A DNA stretch of 64,000 bases from Liolophura sinensis. Lineage: Eukaryota; Mollusca; Polyplacophora; Chitonida; Chitonidae. The notes under the pieces are model-generated. The model was not told the origin of the DNA and ran no database searches. It worked only from the letters and a program-made list of their open reading frames with translations. This document shows positions 36,401 through 51,400 of the stretch, one piece after another. Within the stretch, counting starts at the first letter, position 1; every line of letters begins with the position of its first letter. The DNA is taken from contig NC_088305.1 of assembly GCF_032854445.1 (NCBI RefSeq), positions 23,715,400-23,779,399 on the forward strand. Direction: 5' to 3'. The translations under genes were made by a program, and so were the position numbers.

Positions 36401-39400
36401 AGTGTTTGTTGAAATGCGAACTTAACAGATCCTTAAACAATATATAAGATATACCAGTTTGGTATAGTTGTCGTACGTGTGTACAGTATTTTAATGATTT
36501 TACCACGTAAATGTAAAAGTAAAATATTTTTGGCCAGTCTTTACAAAGACTCCTTTATGTGAGAATCCTTCATCAGTTTCGTCAATATTTGTCAGATTCC
36601 TTCAAGTGGGTCGAAAGCTTGTGAAGTCTTTCACTTTTGGTCATTCTTAGACAAAGACTCCTTCAAGTGGGTAAAAACTTCCTAAACCTTTTACATTTTG
36701 GACAATCTTGACAAAGATCCCAGAAAGTGTTTCGAAAGTTTATGAAATCTTTATAAATTTGATCATTCTTTTACAAAGACTCCCACAAGTGGGTCGAAAG
36801 CTGTGGAATGTTTTACATTTTGGTCAATCTTGACAAAGACTCCTTCAAGTGGATCAAAAGCTGGTGAAGCCTTCTACATTTGGTCAATCTTGACAAAGTT
36901 CACGGCACGTCGAAAACTAATCAAACCATTTCAATTTTGGTCAATCTTGACAAAGACTCCTTCAAGTGGGTCGAACGCTTGAGAAATGTTTTACATTTTA
37001 GTCAATGTTGACAAAGACTCCTGCAAGTGGGTCGAACGCTTGTGAAATGTTTTACATTTTAGTCAATGTTGACAAAGACTCCTTCAAGTGGGTCGAAAGC
37101 TTGTGAAATGTTTTACATTTTGGTCAATGTTGACAAAGGCTCCTTCAAGTGGATCAAAAGCTGGTGAAGCCTTCTACATTTGGTCAATCTTGACAAAGTT
37201 CGCGACACGTCGAAAACTAATCAAACCATTTGAATTTTGGTCAATCTTGACAAAGACTCCTTCAAGTGGGTCGAAAGCTTGTGAAATGTTTTACATTTTG
37301 GTCAATCTTGACAAAGACTCCTGCAAGTGGGTCGAAAGCTTGTGAAATGTTTTACATTTTGGTCAATGTTGACAAAGACTCCTTCAAGTGGGTCGAAAGC
37401 TTGTGAAATGTTTTACATTTTGGTCAATGTTGACAAAGACCCTGCAAGTGGGTCGAAAGCTTGTGAAATATTTTACATTTTGGTCAATGTTGACAAAGAC
37501 TCCTTCAAGTGGGTCGAAAGCTTGTGAAATGTTTTACATTTTGGTCAATCTTGACAAAGACCCTGCAAGTGGGTGGAACGCTTGCGAAATCTTTTATATT
37601 TACACGTTGATGACTTATTATTATCAATTCATATCAGATCAAAGGTAAAACCTTGTCTAATTCGTGTTCATATGCAATGGTTTCTGCATGAAGTGTTGTC
37701 AATTTAATTTAATCAGAAAAGAAACAAAGAGTATCAAGGAAATAGAAAAAAACTTAAAATACTTCTTGCATTTCTGAAATCTGGCCAGGAAATATTATCA
37801 AAACATTATGTTGTTATCATTGATTACGAGGTGTCTATTATCCTCACTTTTGCAATGTTTACCAATTTGTACAATTAACACAGTCGGTGCGTATTTACAG
37901 CCACTGACTGAAAGCAACTCTTTTGATTGCTTACCTTTGCAATCTTTATCCTCACACGTGACTGTCAAGTCGTATTTACACGTACATAGCTTACACCCTT
38001 CCTTATACTGCTCACCAGGTTTGTATGTTTTGTCTCCCACTTTGCAAACTAAAAGTTGAAAAGACATGTTATTTGAGGCAAACTTATTTCTAAGAACTTG
38101 TGTGTTTAGTACACAAATTTTGAAACTTGTGAGTTACGTTTTCATACGCAATTGTTACTGCAATGGATGTGTAAAATAAGTTTAATTTTAATTCCTGTAC
38201 AAAGCTGCGCTAAATTATGAATAATCGTCTTGTATTTTTCAAATCTATGGACCGTTTCCGTTGGGCAAAAAGACATGATGTTGTTGTCATGGATTTTGTG
38301 ATACATGTATGCATACCTTTGCAGTCTTTGTCTTCGCACGTGACTGTCAAGTCGTAGTTACAGGTACAAAGCTTACATCCGTCCTTGTACTGCTCACCAG
38401 GTTTGTATGTTTTGTCTCCCACTTTGCAAACTAAACAACAAGATACACATATGGATGCCATGAAGAAATCATACAATACAAATGTAGATATATATCCAAA
38501 AATAGATATATGTAACCTCCCACTCCACAGAAAAACATCCTTCTCTACCGACCTGAATGCAGCTAATGTTAATCATGAGTGTCTGTAATAATAACAGATC
38601 ACTTAGATCAACACCGTTCCCATCCTTATAAACTGCGTAAATGCCAACTAACACAACTACACGGTAAGTAATGTGCTCGAAAATAATAGTTCGGAGGCTA
38701 AATGTATTCATTAAAATTTAAATTCTGCACTATATAAAAAGCGAATGACTCGAATTAGTGACTTATTATATGAGAAAATGAACATCAGTAAATGACAACA
38801 TGTCACGTGGCTGTTTTTGACTAGAATGGTCATCTTCACCTTTGCAATCTTTATCCTCGCACGTGACCGTCAGGTCGTAGTTACAGGTACAAAGCTTACA
38901 TCCGTCCTTGTACTGCTCACCAGGTTTGTATGTTTTGTCTCCAACTTTGCAAACTGAAAGTTACAAATTAGTTAAGCTGAGTTATTTTTAATGGAGATCG
39001 AGTTTTACTTAGAGTGAAATGATTATTACATATATTTCCAAAAAATCTGTTCAACTTTCATATACAATAGTTATATGCACCCCGTGTTGTCAACTAAATT
39101 GGAGTACAATTTCAGAAATCCTAAAGGTTTATATCCATTATATTCAGTTTGCATTCCTGAAATCTATTTAGTGTTTCGGGTGACCAGAAAAGTCGGGTAT
39201 AGTCATTATCCTGTTTCCATGGACTGTTAAATGTGAACTAGGGCGCTCGCTGATGTGGTGTAAAGTTCTCAGTCAATGGAGCAGAAATTGTCACCATATC
39301 ACAGAAATTTCTCGAGCCATGTAATTTCGCCAAAACCATAAAAACTGAAAGTGTCGTCGTACTTTTATTATTTCACGTTGTTGTTATACTCATTTCTATA

Positions 39401-42400
39401 CTATATTTCACGTATTTAATTGTTGTTACAATCAAGAATATTTCACCTATTTGATTGTTGTTATAATCAAGAATATTTCAACGTATTTGATTGTTGTAAT
39501 AATCAAGAATAGTTCATGTATTTGATTGTTGTTATACTCAAGAAAATTCTCATATTTGATTGTTGTTATATTCAAGAAATGTTAAATTTATCTCCTGATT
39601 TGTGAGTACTGTAGTTTACAACACACACGGAAATCACGAAAATTATTAGGATGTAAATTTCAATGAAGTCAATGGACTTCATCCGTCACAATTACTCGCA
39701 ATAACATCCAAGAATGAGTTCAACTGACTGTTCTGTATGACTATCAATGTTGTACTTATTTTCTATTGACCATGTGTGCCTGGCATAAATCTTTAGCTGA
39801 TTTATCTGAGGCAACACGAAATCTCATTGATGCCACAGTAATACAAAAGGGATCCTTGCGACTTTATGGGACTTTGTTCTCGGTGAGTAGGGATCTCCAG
39901 TAAAAACTTCTGGGTAAAGACGACCTGAGAGGTTTGCAAATAGAACCTAACTTCCCCACATCACAAAAACATTACACATGCACTCAACACCAATTTGTTC
40001 CTTTACAACCAAAACAATGAGAAACATAAAAGTGGCGTCAATTTACCGACCAAATGACGTTATCAAGCCTTCCGACTTTCCAACATTCGTATATCCGTCA
40101 TATTGTACTTGAACCATTATCCAAAGATAACTCAAATTAATACTTAAAAACAACAACATAAAATTACCTGTTTTATCACAATATTTGTCTTCACATGTGA
40201 TCTTAGCGTAGACGTTACAGGTACAAAGCTTACACCCGTCCTTGTACTGCTCGCCAGGTTTGTATGTTTTGTCACCGACTGTGCAGACTGAAAGGTGAAA
40301 AGGTCAAGAATTCCACATCAAACAGTGTAACAATGAAATCGAAACCGGTCCGGGGTTCACGCAGGCAGAAATAGAAATAATATCCGGCATTCTAGAACGC
40401 TTAATTATATGCTGAACCATATGTGTTGTGCCGTTTAACTATCATTATTTCTACACACAGTTCTAAATCTAGTGGTTAGCGTGCTAGTGTAACACAGTGA
40501 CGCAAGGAGTCTCTTACAGAAAAAAAAGGCTGTGAGTTCAAGTCCAGCTCATAATGCTGATCGCCGTCGTATATTGGTGAAATATTCTTGGGTGCGGCCT
40601 AAAACTCCAATCAAATAATTAGGCCTAAATTAATTCATTAATAAACTGATTTGGTCGGTGTGGCAAATTGCATGGAAGTAATAGTCTCTCTTTTTGACGA
40701 CGGGTTATGTGGTGTTCTACATGCAGTCTTCACTAAAAATGGATCTAGCCATTCTTGGGCCTGGAGTGGTTTTTAAAAATCAGGCATGTTCAAGATGGCG
40801 AATGGAGCAACATAGAAAATTAATACAGATATAAGCACGTTTAATTACCTTTGGGGCATTTGGACACATCACACGAGATTTCGCCGTATTTCATACAAGT
40901 ACAGTGCTTACAGCCGTCATAAAACTTTTCACCAGGATTAAGAATCTTCTTTTCATACTTGCATTCTGTGAGAGAAAAATAATATTTCGTTCTTGTTAAC
41001 AAGTGAAAATACTGAGAATTTTACCAAAGTAATCTAGTATACCACTATATTGTAATTTAATATAAGGCTTACTCTGAACACACTGTGGTTTTACAGTAAA
41101 ATGTGCTGGCGGTTCGGGCTACAAAACTATTTGCCTGTAGATAAGCTGCTCTATTCTAACTAAATTTGCAGGCAAAATTGCGCAGTAATGTAAGAATGGC
41201 GCTGAAAAAGTATGTCTCTTACGCTTGTTTTTGCCGCCTAAATTCTCTAAAGTTACAAACAACTATGGAATATACACAACGCAATTAGAGAAAAATGAAC
41301 GTAATATCATGCTGCTCTTCTCTGTCGTAAATACATTAAATGTTGGATATAATATATACCGTATAATTAGATATTCACAGCAGTACCTTAGTACTCCGCT
41401 CCATTCTTATACGTTTCACATTACTTGCCAGTCATGTATGGTATTCCAAAGCTTTTAATTGTAAAGAGCATCGCCAAGCACCTCTTAGGTAAACATTACG
41501 AGCCATTTTAATCAATGGATTAACAACAACTTTGGTTTTACCTTTCTCTTGAGTTTCGGTAGTGGGACATTTGTTGATATCACACTCCAATTCGCCGTAT
41601 TTTTTACAGGTACAGACTTTGCAGCCGGCATGAAATGTATCGCCTTCAGCATAGACCTTACCATTGTACTCACAACTTGATTTGGCTAAAAATAAAGCAC
41701 ATTGTTAAAAAGGACGTCGCACCAGTTCCGGAAAAGAATTTCGGACATATTAAAATTTAAAATTTTAAAAATTTATTTTAATGTTGAGTTGTATGAGTTA
41801 TGAGGTTAAAGCTGAGAGAGATTTGTCGCAACCCAAAATAAAGAATGTGTCAGACTTTAAACTTAGATACTGTACCGTATCAGAATTGTTTTGTTTCAAG
41901 GTTATGTTCAGCAGTAATACCACCAGGTTAGACTAACACTGACTTAAGTCTATGTCAGCTTCGCAATTTATCTCCTAAGATCACCGTTAAGGCAAGTCAC
42001 TAAAATAAAAACCAAAATATGAAGGGCGCAGCGATCACATGGTGTAACAGAAGACACAAACTGTAATGGCGTGACACCTGCGCATCTAATATTTAAACCG
42101 TCATACCTGGTTGACAAGTTTTCTTTTCGCACCACACTTTTCCTGAGCTTTGGCACTCGCAATAACGACATTCTTCGTAGAATTTCGCACCCCATTTGTA
42201 ATAGCGACCCTTGTACTCACACCCTGCATACAAATTCAAGGGAGGTAAATATGGAGTTTTTTCTCATGGACACAAGTACCAGAGTTCTTGCTCTGACACT
42301 GACTTTGTTTCTTCATGGAAAGAGAGTTGGGATGCAGCAAATGATGGTCAGTTGCATTATATTTTGCGACCATCTGTTAGTAATGCTTTTATACAACTAA

Positions 42401-45400
42401 GAAATAGCTATATGCTGATGTATCGCTTTTTGGGATTCTTTCTGGGACACGCCCATTACATTCACCTCTGCATAAATTTTTTTTTACAATTTACGCGAAA
42501 ACCTCAATCGGTATTGTCTGAATTACTGCATCTAAGGCATAATTTACTGACAGAGTATTCCATTCGGAAAGAGTCTTCCATTCGGAAAGGGTCAATGACA
42601 CCCACTGACAAATGGAACAATCTGCCAGTCACTGCTGACTTAGATGCAATAGTTCAGATAATCCCGATTGAGGTTGTAACAGCAATACTGGAGCCAGCTG
42701 CATCCATCCATCACAAGGACTGGAGAGTGTCATATAAACAAGAGTTATCTCCACTTCCTTTCAAAACATACAGACACCTCGTTATATCATTGCACGCTTA
42801 CTACACCTGTGCCCTCAAATATATAGCAAATAACATCAGTGCATTTCTTAACCTTATTCTGCTTAAGCCTTGGTTCTAGGGGTTAATTTGCTACTATTTA
42901 AGCATTTATATATGAACAGTTAGAATAAAACACTAACTGAGGTACACTGACAAGAAGCCGTATTTCGTTCTTTACAAGCGACCATTTGCCAGCATTCAAC
43001 CTGTCGTCCGTGCTCTGGTTTTACATTTCTATTCTGTACGACTATTACGCTGTAGTCCCTGTTCTCATTTTACTCACTATTATGTACGTCTATCACGCTA
43101 TCGTCTCAGCTCTGGTTATACTCTCTATTCTCTACGTCTATCACGCTGTCGTCCCTGCTCTGATTTTACTCTCTATGCCGTACGTCTATCACGCTATCGT
43201 CTCAGCTCTGGTTTTACTTTCTATGCTGTACCTCTATTACACTGTCGTCCCTGGTCTGACTTTACTCTTTAGTCTGTACGGCTGTTACACTCTCGTTCCT
43301 GCTCTGGTTTTACTCTCTATGCTCTACGTCTATCAAATTGTCGTCGTTAATCTGGTTTTACTCTCTATGCTGTATGTCTATCACATTGTCGTTCCTGCTT
43401 TGGTTTTACTCTCTATACTGTATGTCAATCACACTGTCATCGCTGCCCTGGCTTTACTCTCTATGTCGTTCGTCTATCAAACTGTCGTCGCTGCCTGATT
43501 TTACTCTCTATGCTGTACACCTATTACACTGTCGTCGTTGCTCTGGTTTTACTCTCCTTGCTGTACGTCTATCACAATGTCGTGTCGTCGTTGCTCTGGT
43601 TTTACTCTGTATGCTGTACGTCTATAACTCTGTCGTCGCTGCTCTGGTTTTACTCTCTAAGCCGTTCGTCTATCACACTGTCATCAATGCCCTGGTTTTA
43701 CTCTCTATGCTGTACGCGTATCATACTGTCGTCGCTACTCTGGTTTTACTCTGTATGCTGTACGTCTTTCACTTTATCGTCGCTGCTCTGGTTTTACTCT
43801 CTAAACCGTTCGTCTATCACACTGTCATCGCTGCCCTGGTTTTACTCTCTATGCTGTACGCTTATCATAATGTCGTCGCTGCTCTGGTATTACTCTGTAT
43901 GCTGTATGTCTATCACTCTGTCGTCGCTGCTCTGGTTTTACTCGCTATGTTGTTCGTCTATCACACTCTCATCTCTGCTCTGGTTTTACGCTCTATGCTG
44001 TACGCCTATCACTCTGTCGTCGCTGCTCTGGTTTTGATCTCTATGCTCTTCGTCTATCACACTCTCATCGCTGCTCTGGTTTTACTCTCTATGCTGTACG
44101 CCTATCACTCTGTCGTCGCTGCTCTGGTTTTACTCGCTATGCTGTTCGTCTATCACACTCTCATCGCTGCTCTGGTTTTACGCTCTATGCTGTACGTCTA
44201 TCACTCTGTCGTCGCTGCTCTGGTTTTGATCTCTATGCTGTTCGTCTATCACACTCTCATCGCTGCTCTGGTTTTACTCTCTATGCTGTACGCCTATCAC
44301 GCAGTCGTCGCTGCTCAGGTTTTACTCTCTATGCTGTACGCGTATCATACTGTCGTTGTAGGCCTATCACATTGTCGCCCCTGCTCTGGTTTTACCCTCT
44401 ATGCTGAACGTCTTTAATTCTATTATGCAATTGTACAATATAAAGAACAATTCCAGCCCAACAGAATTTATCGTCTTGCCATTTAGGTTTTAGTGATTTA
44501 TACCTACCACATTTTTTCATGTTGCACTGAATAAGGCCTTTTTTGTTGCAAACACAAGTAGTGCATTTGTCGGCCGTTTTGAATGTTTCTTCGATTTTGT
44601 ATGTAGTGCCGTCACACAAGCAGCCTAGATGAAAAAAGAGACAGAGCAAATAATTGTTGCAATAATTCATAATTTGTGTAAAAAGAATGAAAAGGCATAA
44701 AAGACAGATCGAAGAAACCTATATCAGATGAATGCTACAGTTCTATGGTGGGCCATACACTGTATCTACCGCACTACTAAGGCTGGATGTATCTAATCCA
44801 CGTGATAAACCGAATTGTCCAACATTTATTTCTCATTTGAAAAAAGGAAGTGTGTAGTCTATAGTTCACTTCTGTCCTTTCGTCGACGGTTTGTGGACAA
44901 ACTGGAGACTCTTGTAATCATGTGTTGCGACAGAACAATGGTAAATTCAAATTGCGGAATACCGTCCCATTAAGACAACAACCAGGCATAGAGGTAACAG
45001 CGTCCATAAGACAATATCCCTGCCAAGCAATATAAAGCCCATCTTACAGTTTAAATAGTCAAATCTATTTAATTCTATTCAGAAAAGTCAAAAAGAATTA
45101 TGTAAAGGTATTTTAGATACAGTTTTCTTTTTTACCTGTGGTGCATTTTCTACGGTGGTTAAACCTTTGAGCTATCAGAGCTCATAGTCCGCATCATTTA
45201 TAGTGATATTTTAAACCAATCAGAAATGATTTACCAGCAATTTAGATTCATAAAAATACGTCAGCAAATCTACGACACAGACAATTAACTTCACCAGGAG
45301 CTACTGTCAGATCCGCAAACTTACATCTTTATTACCGATTGACAATGTTGTAAGGAACAGCCAGGGATAACAATCTGGTACTAATCGGACTAATTGAAAT

Positions 45401-48400
45401 CTTACCTGTGGGGCAATGTTTGTCTTCACACTGAACCACACCTGAATACTTGCAGAAGCACATGTTGCAGCTGAGAGGATCCTGAAAATCTGTCCCTACG
45501 TCAAACGTGCCTCCGTTATAACTGCACACTGAAGCGTAACGACAGCAACAACGACAATTAAACCCAGTCAGATCGGTGTCAGCTCTTCTGTTAGTTAGAA
45601 TGTGGTCAAAACCAGCCAGTATGTATAACACTGGTTTTCGCACATTTCACACATTATCGAATTTCTAACAAAAGCCAAGAAGTTGAGACAGCGGAGATTT
45701 TGCATACGTTTTAGGTAAGTGTGTTCCACTATTATGGCCCTTCTTTGACCTTCTAGGTCATGTATATACTTCAATCTATGCGGCCAAACCCACATTCGTA
45801 TACCGGTCGTCAACCTTAATGGAAGTTCCCGGTCAATAATTGCACGTAAATGTGTTCTAATATGATAACTTTCCTTGATGACAACCTAGTTTGCCATGTA
45901 CGTACTCCAAATCTAGGCGTTGAAACCGACATTCGTAGACCAGCCGGCAACCTTAATGGAAGTTCCAGGTCAATAACTGCACGTAAATGTGTTCTACTAT
46001 GATGACCTTCCTTGATGACAACCTAGTTTGTTGACAAAGCTCGGCGTATAAATCGACAATTGTATACCAATAGTCAACCATAACGGATGTTCCAGTTCAA
46101 TAACCGCAAGATAAACTACAAAAACAGCGCATTTCACTAAAGAACTCCAGAAAGTACATGAAGTCATGAGCCCTATGCGTCGGAACAGACATTCGTATAC
46201 CAGCCGTCAACCACTAAAAAACGTCCCAGGTCAATAATCGCAGGCCATTCTCAAAAACGACGTATAGCACAAACTAAGAAAGTACATAAAGCACGAATAT
46301 AGGACGAACCGTGCAAAGAGAAGCAGTCAACAGTTTTCAATGATGTTGGCAAGATTTTGCAAAGGCCAATGACCACGTACGGTTTGAACCTACCTTTTGG
46401 AACACACAAAAAGCCGCAAGGTTTTGTGCAGTAATTTGGCCTGAAAATAGATGAAATAATCAATAACTGAATTAATATAGATGATGCAGACACAAAAATG
46501 TCTTGTTTTCTTTTTCTGTGCGTTTTTTGCTTTCTTCTTTCTTCTTTTATTGCTAATTTCTGTAATACCGTCAGGTGTGCTGGAACTAGTTTTATATATA
46601 TTTAAAAATCAATCTGTAACAGCATTTTCTTTCATTGAACGTATATGCTTCACGGTTTGAAACCCAACTTGTCACTGACGACCATTGATTGACCTTGTTG
46701 AAAAGATGGTGTTGAAGCAAGAGCAGGACTGATTGGCTGATGATAAAGAAGCATATCATTGCTGAAAATGAGGGTGTGAAGCAACAGTAGGACTGATTGG
46801 CTGACGATAACGAAGCATATCACTTGCTCCAGATGATTAGCCCTAATAAGCCTATCAGGGCGACGTTTTCTTCATATCTTTGATTTTTGGTAGGTATAAG
46901 CTCTCAAAGTTACAAGATATACTTGTACTTCATTGCACGTTTAGAGCAGTTTCAAGATGTCCTTGTACTGAAATGCACGTTCACAGCAGTTACATGAGAT
47001 ACACATACTTAACTGGCCATCCACAAGCCTTCATCTGGTATACATGTACTTAACTGTAAGTTTATAGCAGTTACAAGATATACATGTACTTAATTGCGCG
47101 TCCACAGCAGTTACGTGATATACACGTACTTACCCTAATTCTACGATATTCTATCATATCAAAGAACAATTTTCAGAGCAATTTATGCACATTTTTAGAA
47201 ATAAAAACTACATTGGTTGAATTGCCCAGTTTCAGGGCTTTACAAAAAGTACAATTTTATCAGCCAACACAGACAAACGACTTCAGAACACTTGCAAACA
47301 TGCCAACAGGTTTGAAGAATTACAACGATTGCACGTTCATAGCAGTTACATAACAAACATGTATAGGTTATACTTACACACATTGTTTGTCTCCAGGACA
47401 ATTTACGTTATCACATAGGTTCTTGCAGTGATACTTGTGATCTTGGCTTTCTCAGGACAACTGTGAAAAATTAAAACATAACTACTGTGTTCTTTATTGT
47501 GATTAGGAGAACGTCTTCCTTGAATTAAGTGTCTTTTGAGTCGAGAGAGATTGAGGAGAAAATCCCCGCCCTTCACCATTTTAACAGAAAGTCATCCGTT
47601 CTGAGGGATGCCAGTATGTATTCTGTTGTTATAACAAATATTCTGTCATAGTTAACACAATATCGTGTTATTCTAATAGAATCTTTATGGGAATTAATTG
47701 ATTAATTTGTGTGTTTAACAGAATATTTAACAGAATAATCTGCCACATTAGCATCACTCTGATGACAGAGTTTCTGTCAAAATTAGCAGATTATTTTTCC
47801 AGCGTTCGCTTAACTCCAGTGCCCTTTGAATCATGTTGTATAGCAGTGAAAATGCCATATTATCTTGAGGCCTTACTGTTATTAATGTGGTTTAAGCTTG
47901 GGGGCTTAAATCAGTACTACAGCAGATTTCCTGAGGAGAAAAGCGTCAACGTCTACAGTCCCATGCCTTCTACGTGACTAACGCCTTTATTGTTGCCTTA
48001 GTATGACTTATTCCTCTAGCTACTTAATATACTGTGAACTCACCGGGTGGACATTTTTTGTCCGAACACGTGATCTTGCCGTCTTCCCCGCACGTGCAGT
48101 CTTTACATCCGTCCTTGAATGTTTCTCCGGCCTTGTAAGTCTTCTCATAGGTCTTGCACTACAACTGAATACAAATAATGTACTGTGCCAGAGAATGAGT
48201 TAACGTGTCTATCTACAAGTGTGATTTCATCAAGCTCACGTCTCTCTCCATCACAACATCAACAACTCCTTTGCTAAGAGCACTGCTTCATGGTTCTTAG
48301 TCCGTGAATTAGTACTTTTTCAAATACCTGTCACATCTATTGTTTTTGATATTAGTTTTGTGATTAAAAACATGGTTGGTTTAGTTGCACGTATTCTGTT

Positions 48401-51400
48401 AATCTTCACCATATTGTTTTATAAGCAATGGTAATAATGTTAAAGACTGTACGGTGATACCTTCTGGACAAGCCTCATATGGCACTCACACTTTCTTAGC
48501 GCTTGAGCACGTGCATTTACTGCAGCTATTAGGATCCGTAAACTTCTCTCCTATCGGGAAGGGACATGCCGCCAAATTCACACTCTGAAATGCAACAACA
48601 ACAATGTGCACGAGGGAAGAAAACTATCTCTGACTAAACTTTCTCAAATGGCTAAGATGATCATTTTGCGTTGATTCTATCGATTTTAGGAAGATTTTTT
48701 GGCGGTTTATTCGGAAAGTCGTATGATGTACTGGTTACTCCTAAATTATGTAATTTTTATTTTTCAGCCAAAAATATAATATTTCATGACTTTTATTTGT
48801 ACTTTTTAGGTGGCTTTGTCTCCGGCAGTAAGTGGGAAGGTCTGGCAGCAACCTGCTCATGGTCGTGGGTTTCCCCCGGGCTCTGCCCGGTTTCCTCCCA
48901 CCATAATGCTGGCGCAGTCGCATAAGTGAAATATTCTTGAGCACGGCATTCAACACCAATCAGATAAATAAATGAATACCTTTTAGGTGCACTTTCTTGA
49001 CAAAGACAAATATTTCACGTCCGTTGACATTTTCATATGAGTAAATATGCATCAGTGCTTCTACAGCAAACATGTTGGTAAAAACACAGCCCGAATTTCG
49101 TGTAGTGGACAATGGCCACTACTTATGGGGCGATTCATATCGCCACAGAGCGAGTTTGAGGGCTTTATTCTAAACATGCGGTCAGAATTATGGTGGGAGG
49201 AAACCGTGCAGAGCCCGGTGGAAATTCACGACCATCTGCACGTAGGCTGTCAGACCTTCACACATATAGTCGGAGAGGAAGACAGCATAGCTGGAATTCA
49301 ATTCAAGCGAACTCATTGGTGGGAGGCTCTTGTGTCATGCGCCGCACTGGACGTGTTAACCACCTAGGCCCTCTAATCTTGTTGTAATATGTGAATACAT
49401 ACAATCTCTATGTGGATATTAATCTGGTTTCAATATGTGAATACTGACATCTGTGAGTGAGTATTAATCAAGTTGTAACATGTGAGTACTGACATCTGTG
49501 AGTAAATATTATTTTGGTTGCAGTATAAACCTATACAGGCCACTCATTTGTTGCACGCATCATACCAGTAGGGCACTCATCTGCCGTTACATATCATACA
49601 AGTAGGGCACTCCTCTGTCGTGCATGTCACACCTGTAAGGCACTCATTTGTCGTACATATCATACCTGTTGGACACTGACCTGACGTACATATCATACCT
49701 ACAGGACACTGATCCGTCGTACATGTCATACCTGTAGGAGACTCATCGGACGTACATATCATATTTGTTCGGCACTCTTCGTACATGTCATACTTGTACG
49801 GCACTCATCTGTTGTACATATCATACCTATATGCCACCCATCTACCGTACATATCATATCTATAGGACACTCATCGGACGTACATGTCATGCCTGTAGGA
49901 CACTCATCGCACGCATATATCATATTTGTTAGGCACTCCTCTTTCGTACATATCATACCTGTTGGGCACTCCTCTGTCGTACAGGTCACACTGCCATCGT
50001 CGTTGCAGGTGCACTCGTTACAGCCGTCATCAGCCGTGTAGGTCTCACCAGGCTTGTATTTCACGTCATTCACTTCACACACTGCAACAACAACGAAAGG
50101 ATGGAGGGATAATGAATCATTCTCGATGTGTAACTGAGTCATTATCACTTAAAATCGTTATCTATGACTTGACGATATGATATTTGGTCAGGTCATTATT
50201 CATTCACTTACAAAATACTTGGCGCATTTTACTACACTGATGTGATCATAACGCATAGAATTACAAAATAATGATTGCAACCGAAGTCCAAAATGACGTC
50301 GATTTTTTAATTACATTCTGTCACTGAGGTTTAACGAAGTATTAACCCCTTGCAATTTATGATTTAAGTGTTCGTCACAGCGACAAAACAACAATTGTTT
50401 TGTACATGAGTTTTTCCTGATTTTTGTCACATGTACCTTTATATAATTCTCTGACATGTATATCATATTTCGCGAACTAACCTGTGCATTTCACCCGCTT
50501 CCCATCAACGAAATACGCCGGGTTACATCCACCACAGTAATCAGCTCTGAAAACAGAAAGCAAAGTAAAAAGAACAGCCTTAATTTTATTTCTTGAGCAA
50601 TGTTTAAATAACTTAACCTCTGAACCTCTATAGAGACTACTGGTGGGTGCGATAAGGGAATGTCGGATTTGCTTAGATGGCATTTTATACATTTCTATAC
50701 ATGTATTTCTCCAATCCTGACTTTATTAAAGATATATACAGTATCGTTTCTGATTGGCTAGCGTGAGAGATAGGCAAGTGTTTTTCAAACGTGACCAAAG
50801 CGGAAATGTTTAACCAAGGAAATCCTATATCTACTGATGGTCAAGCAGCGTCGATTCTCTATTACTTTAAATTTGTTTGCAAAGTGTTCAAATTAACAAT
50901 ACCCTGTAGACAACCTTACGAGTCGGTTTTTGTTGGACAAAGCTGGTTGGCAAAAGTTATTGATCGATCTTTATTTTCGGGCCTTAATTTCGAGCGAATA
51001 ATTATTGATCATGACATGACCCTAATTAACACATTGGAGGAAATAAAAATTCCCTTTCAATCATTATGTATGATGTGCTAAACTACTGGGACTTCTTCTT
51101 CAAATACATCACAACTAAGTATCCGATCAGAACCGAATTTAGTTTTATTTGATTTATTTGAGTTTAACGTCCTATAGGCCTATATAGTCAATGATTTTTC
51201 CGTAAAACAGCAGGGGTCAGGTTTATCAGTGGAGGACACTGGAGTTCTTCACAATATACTGTACAAGCTTTCCAACACAATGCCGTTGGAAACTCGCAGT
51301 AGCTGGATTCGAGACTGAGACCTCGCTCGTCATATGCTGATGTAGCGAGGATATCACATACCAGTGCATGTTACCCTTTTTTGGACTGTCACATATACTC

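Noticed and set aside
21030-50081. Assignment of the repeats as pacifastin-type protease inhibitors
   Set aside because: The CxxCxC core and last spacing fit, but the first loop is 16 residues instead of 9-12; a half-VWC reading fits at least as well, so no inhibitor function is claimed.
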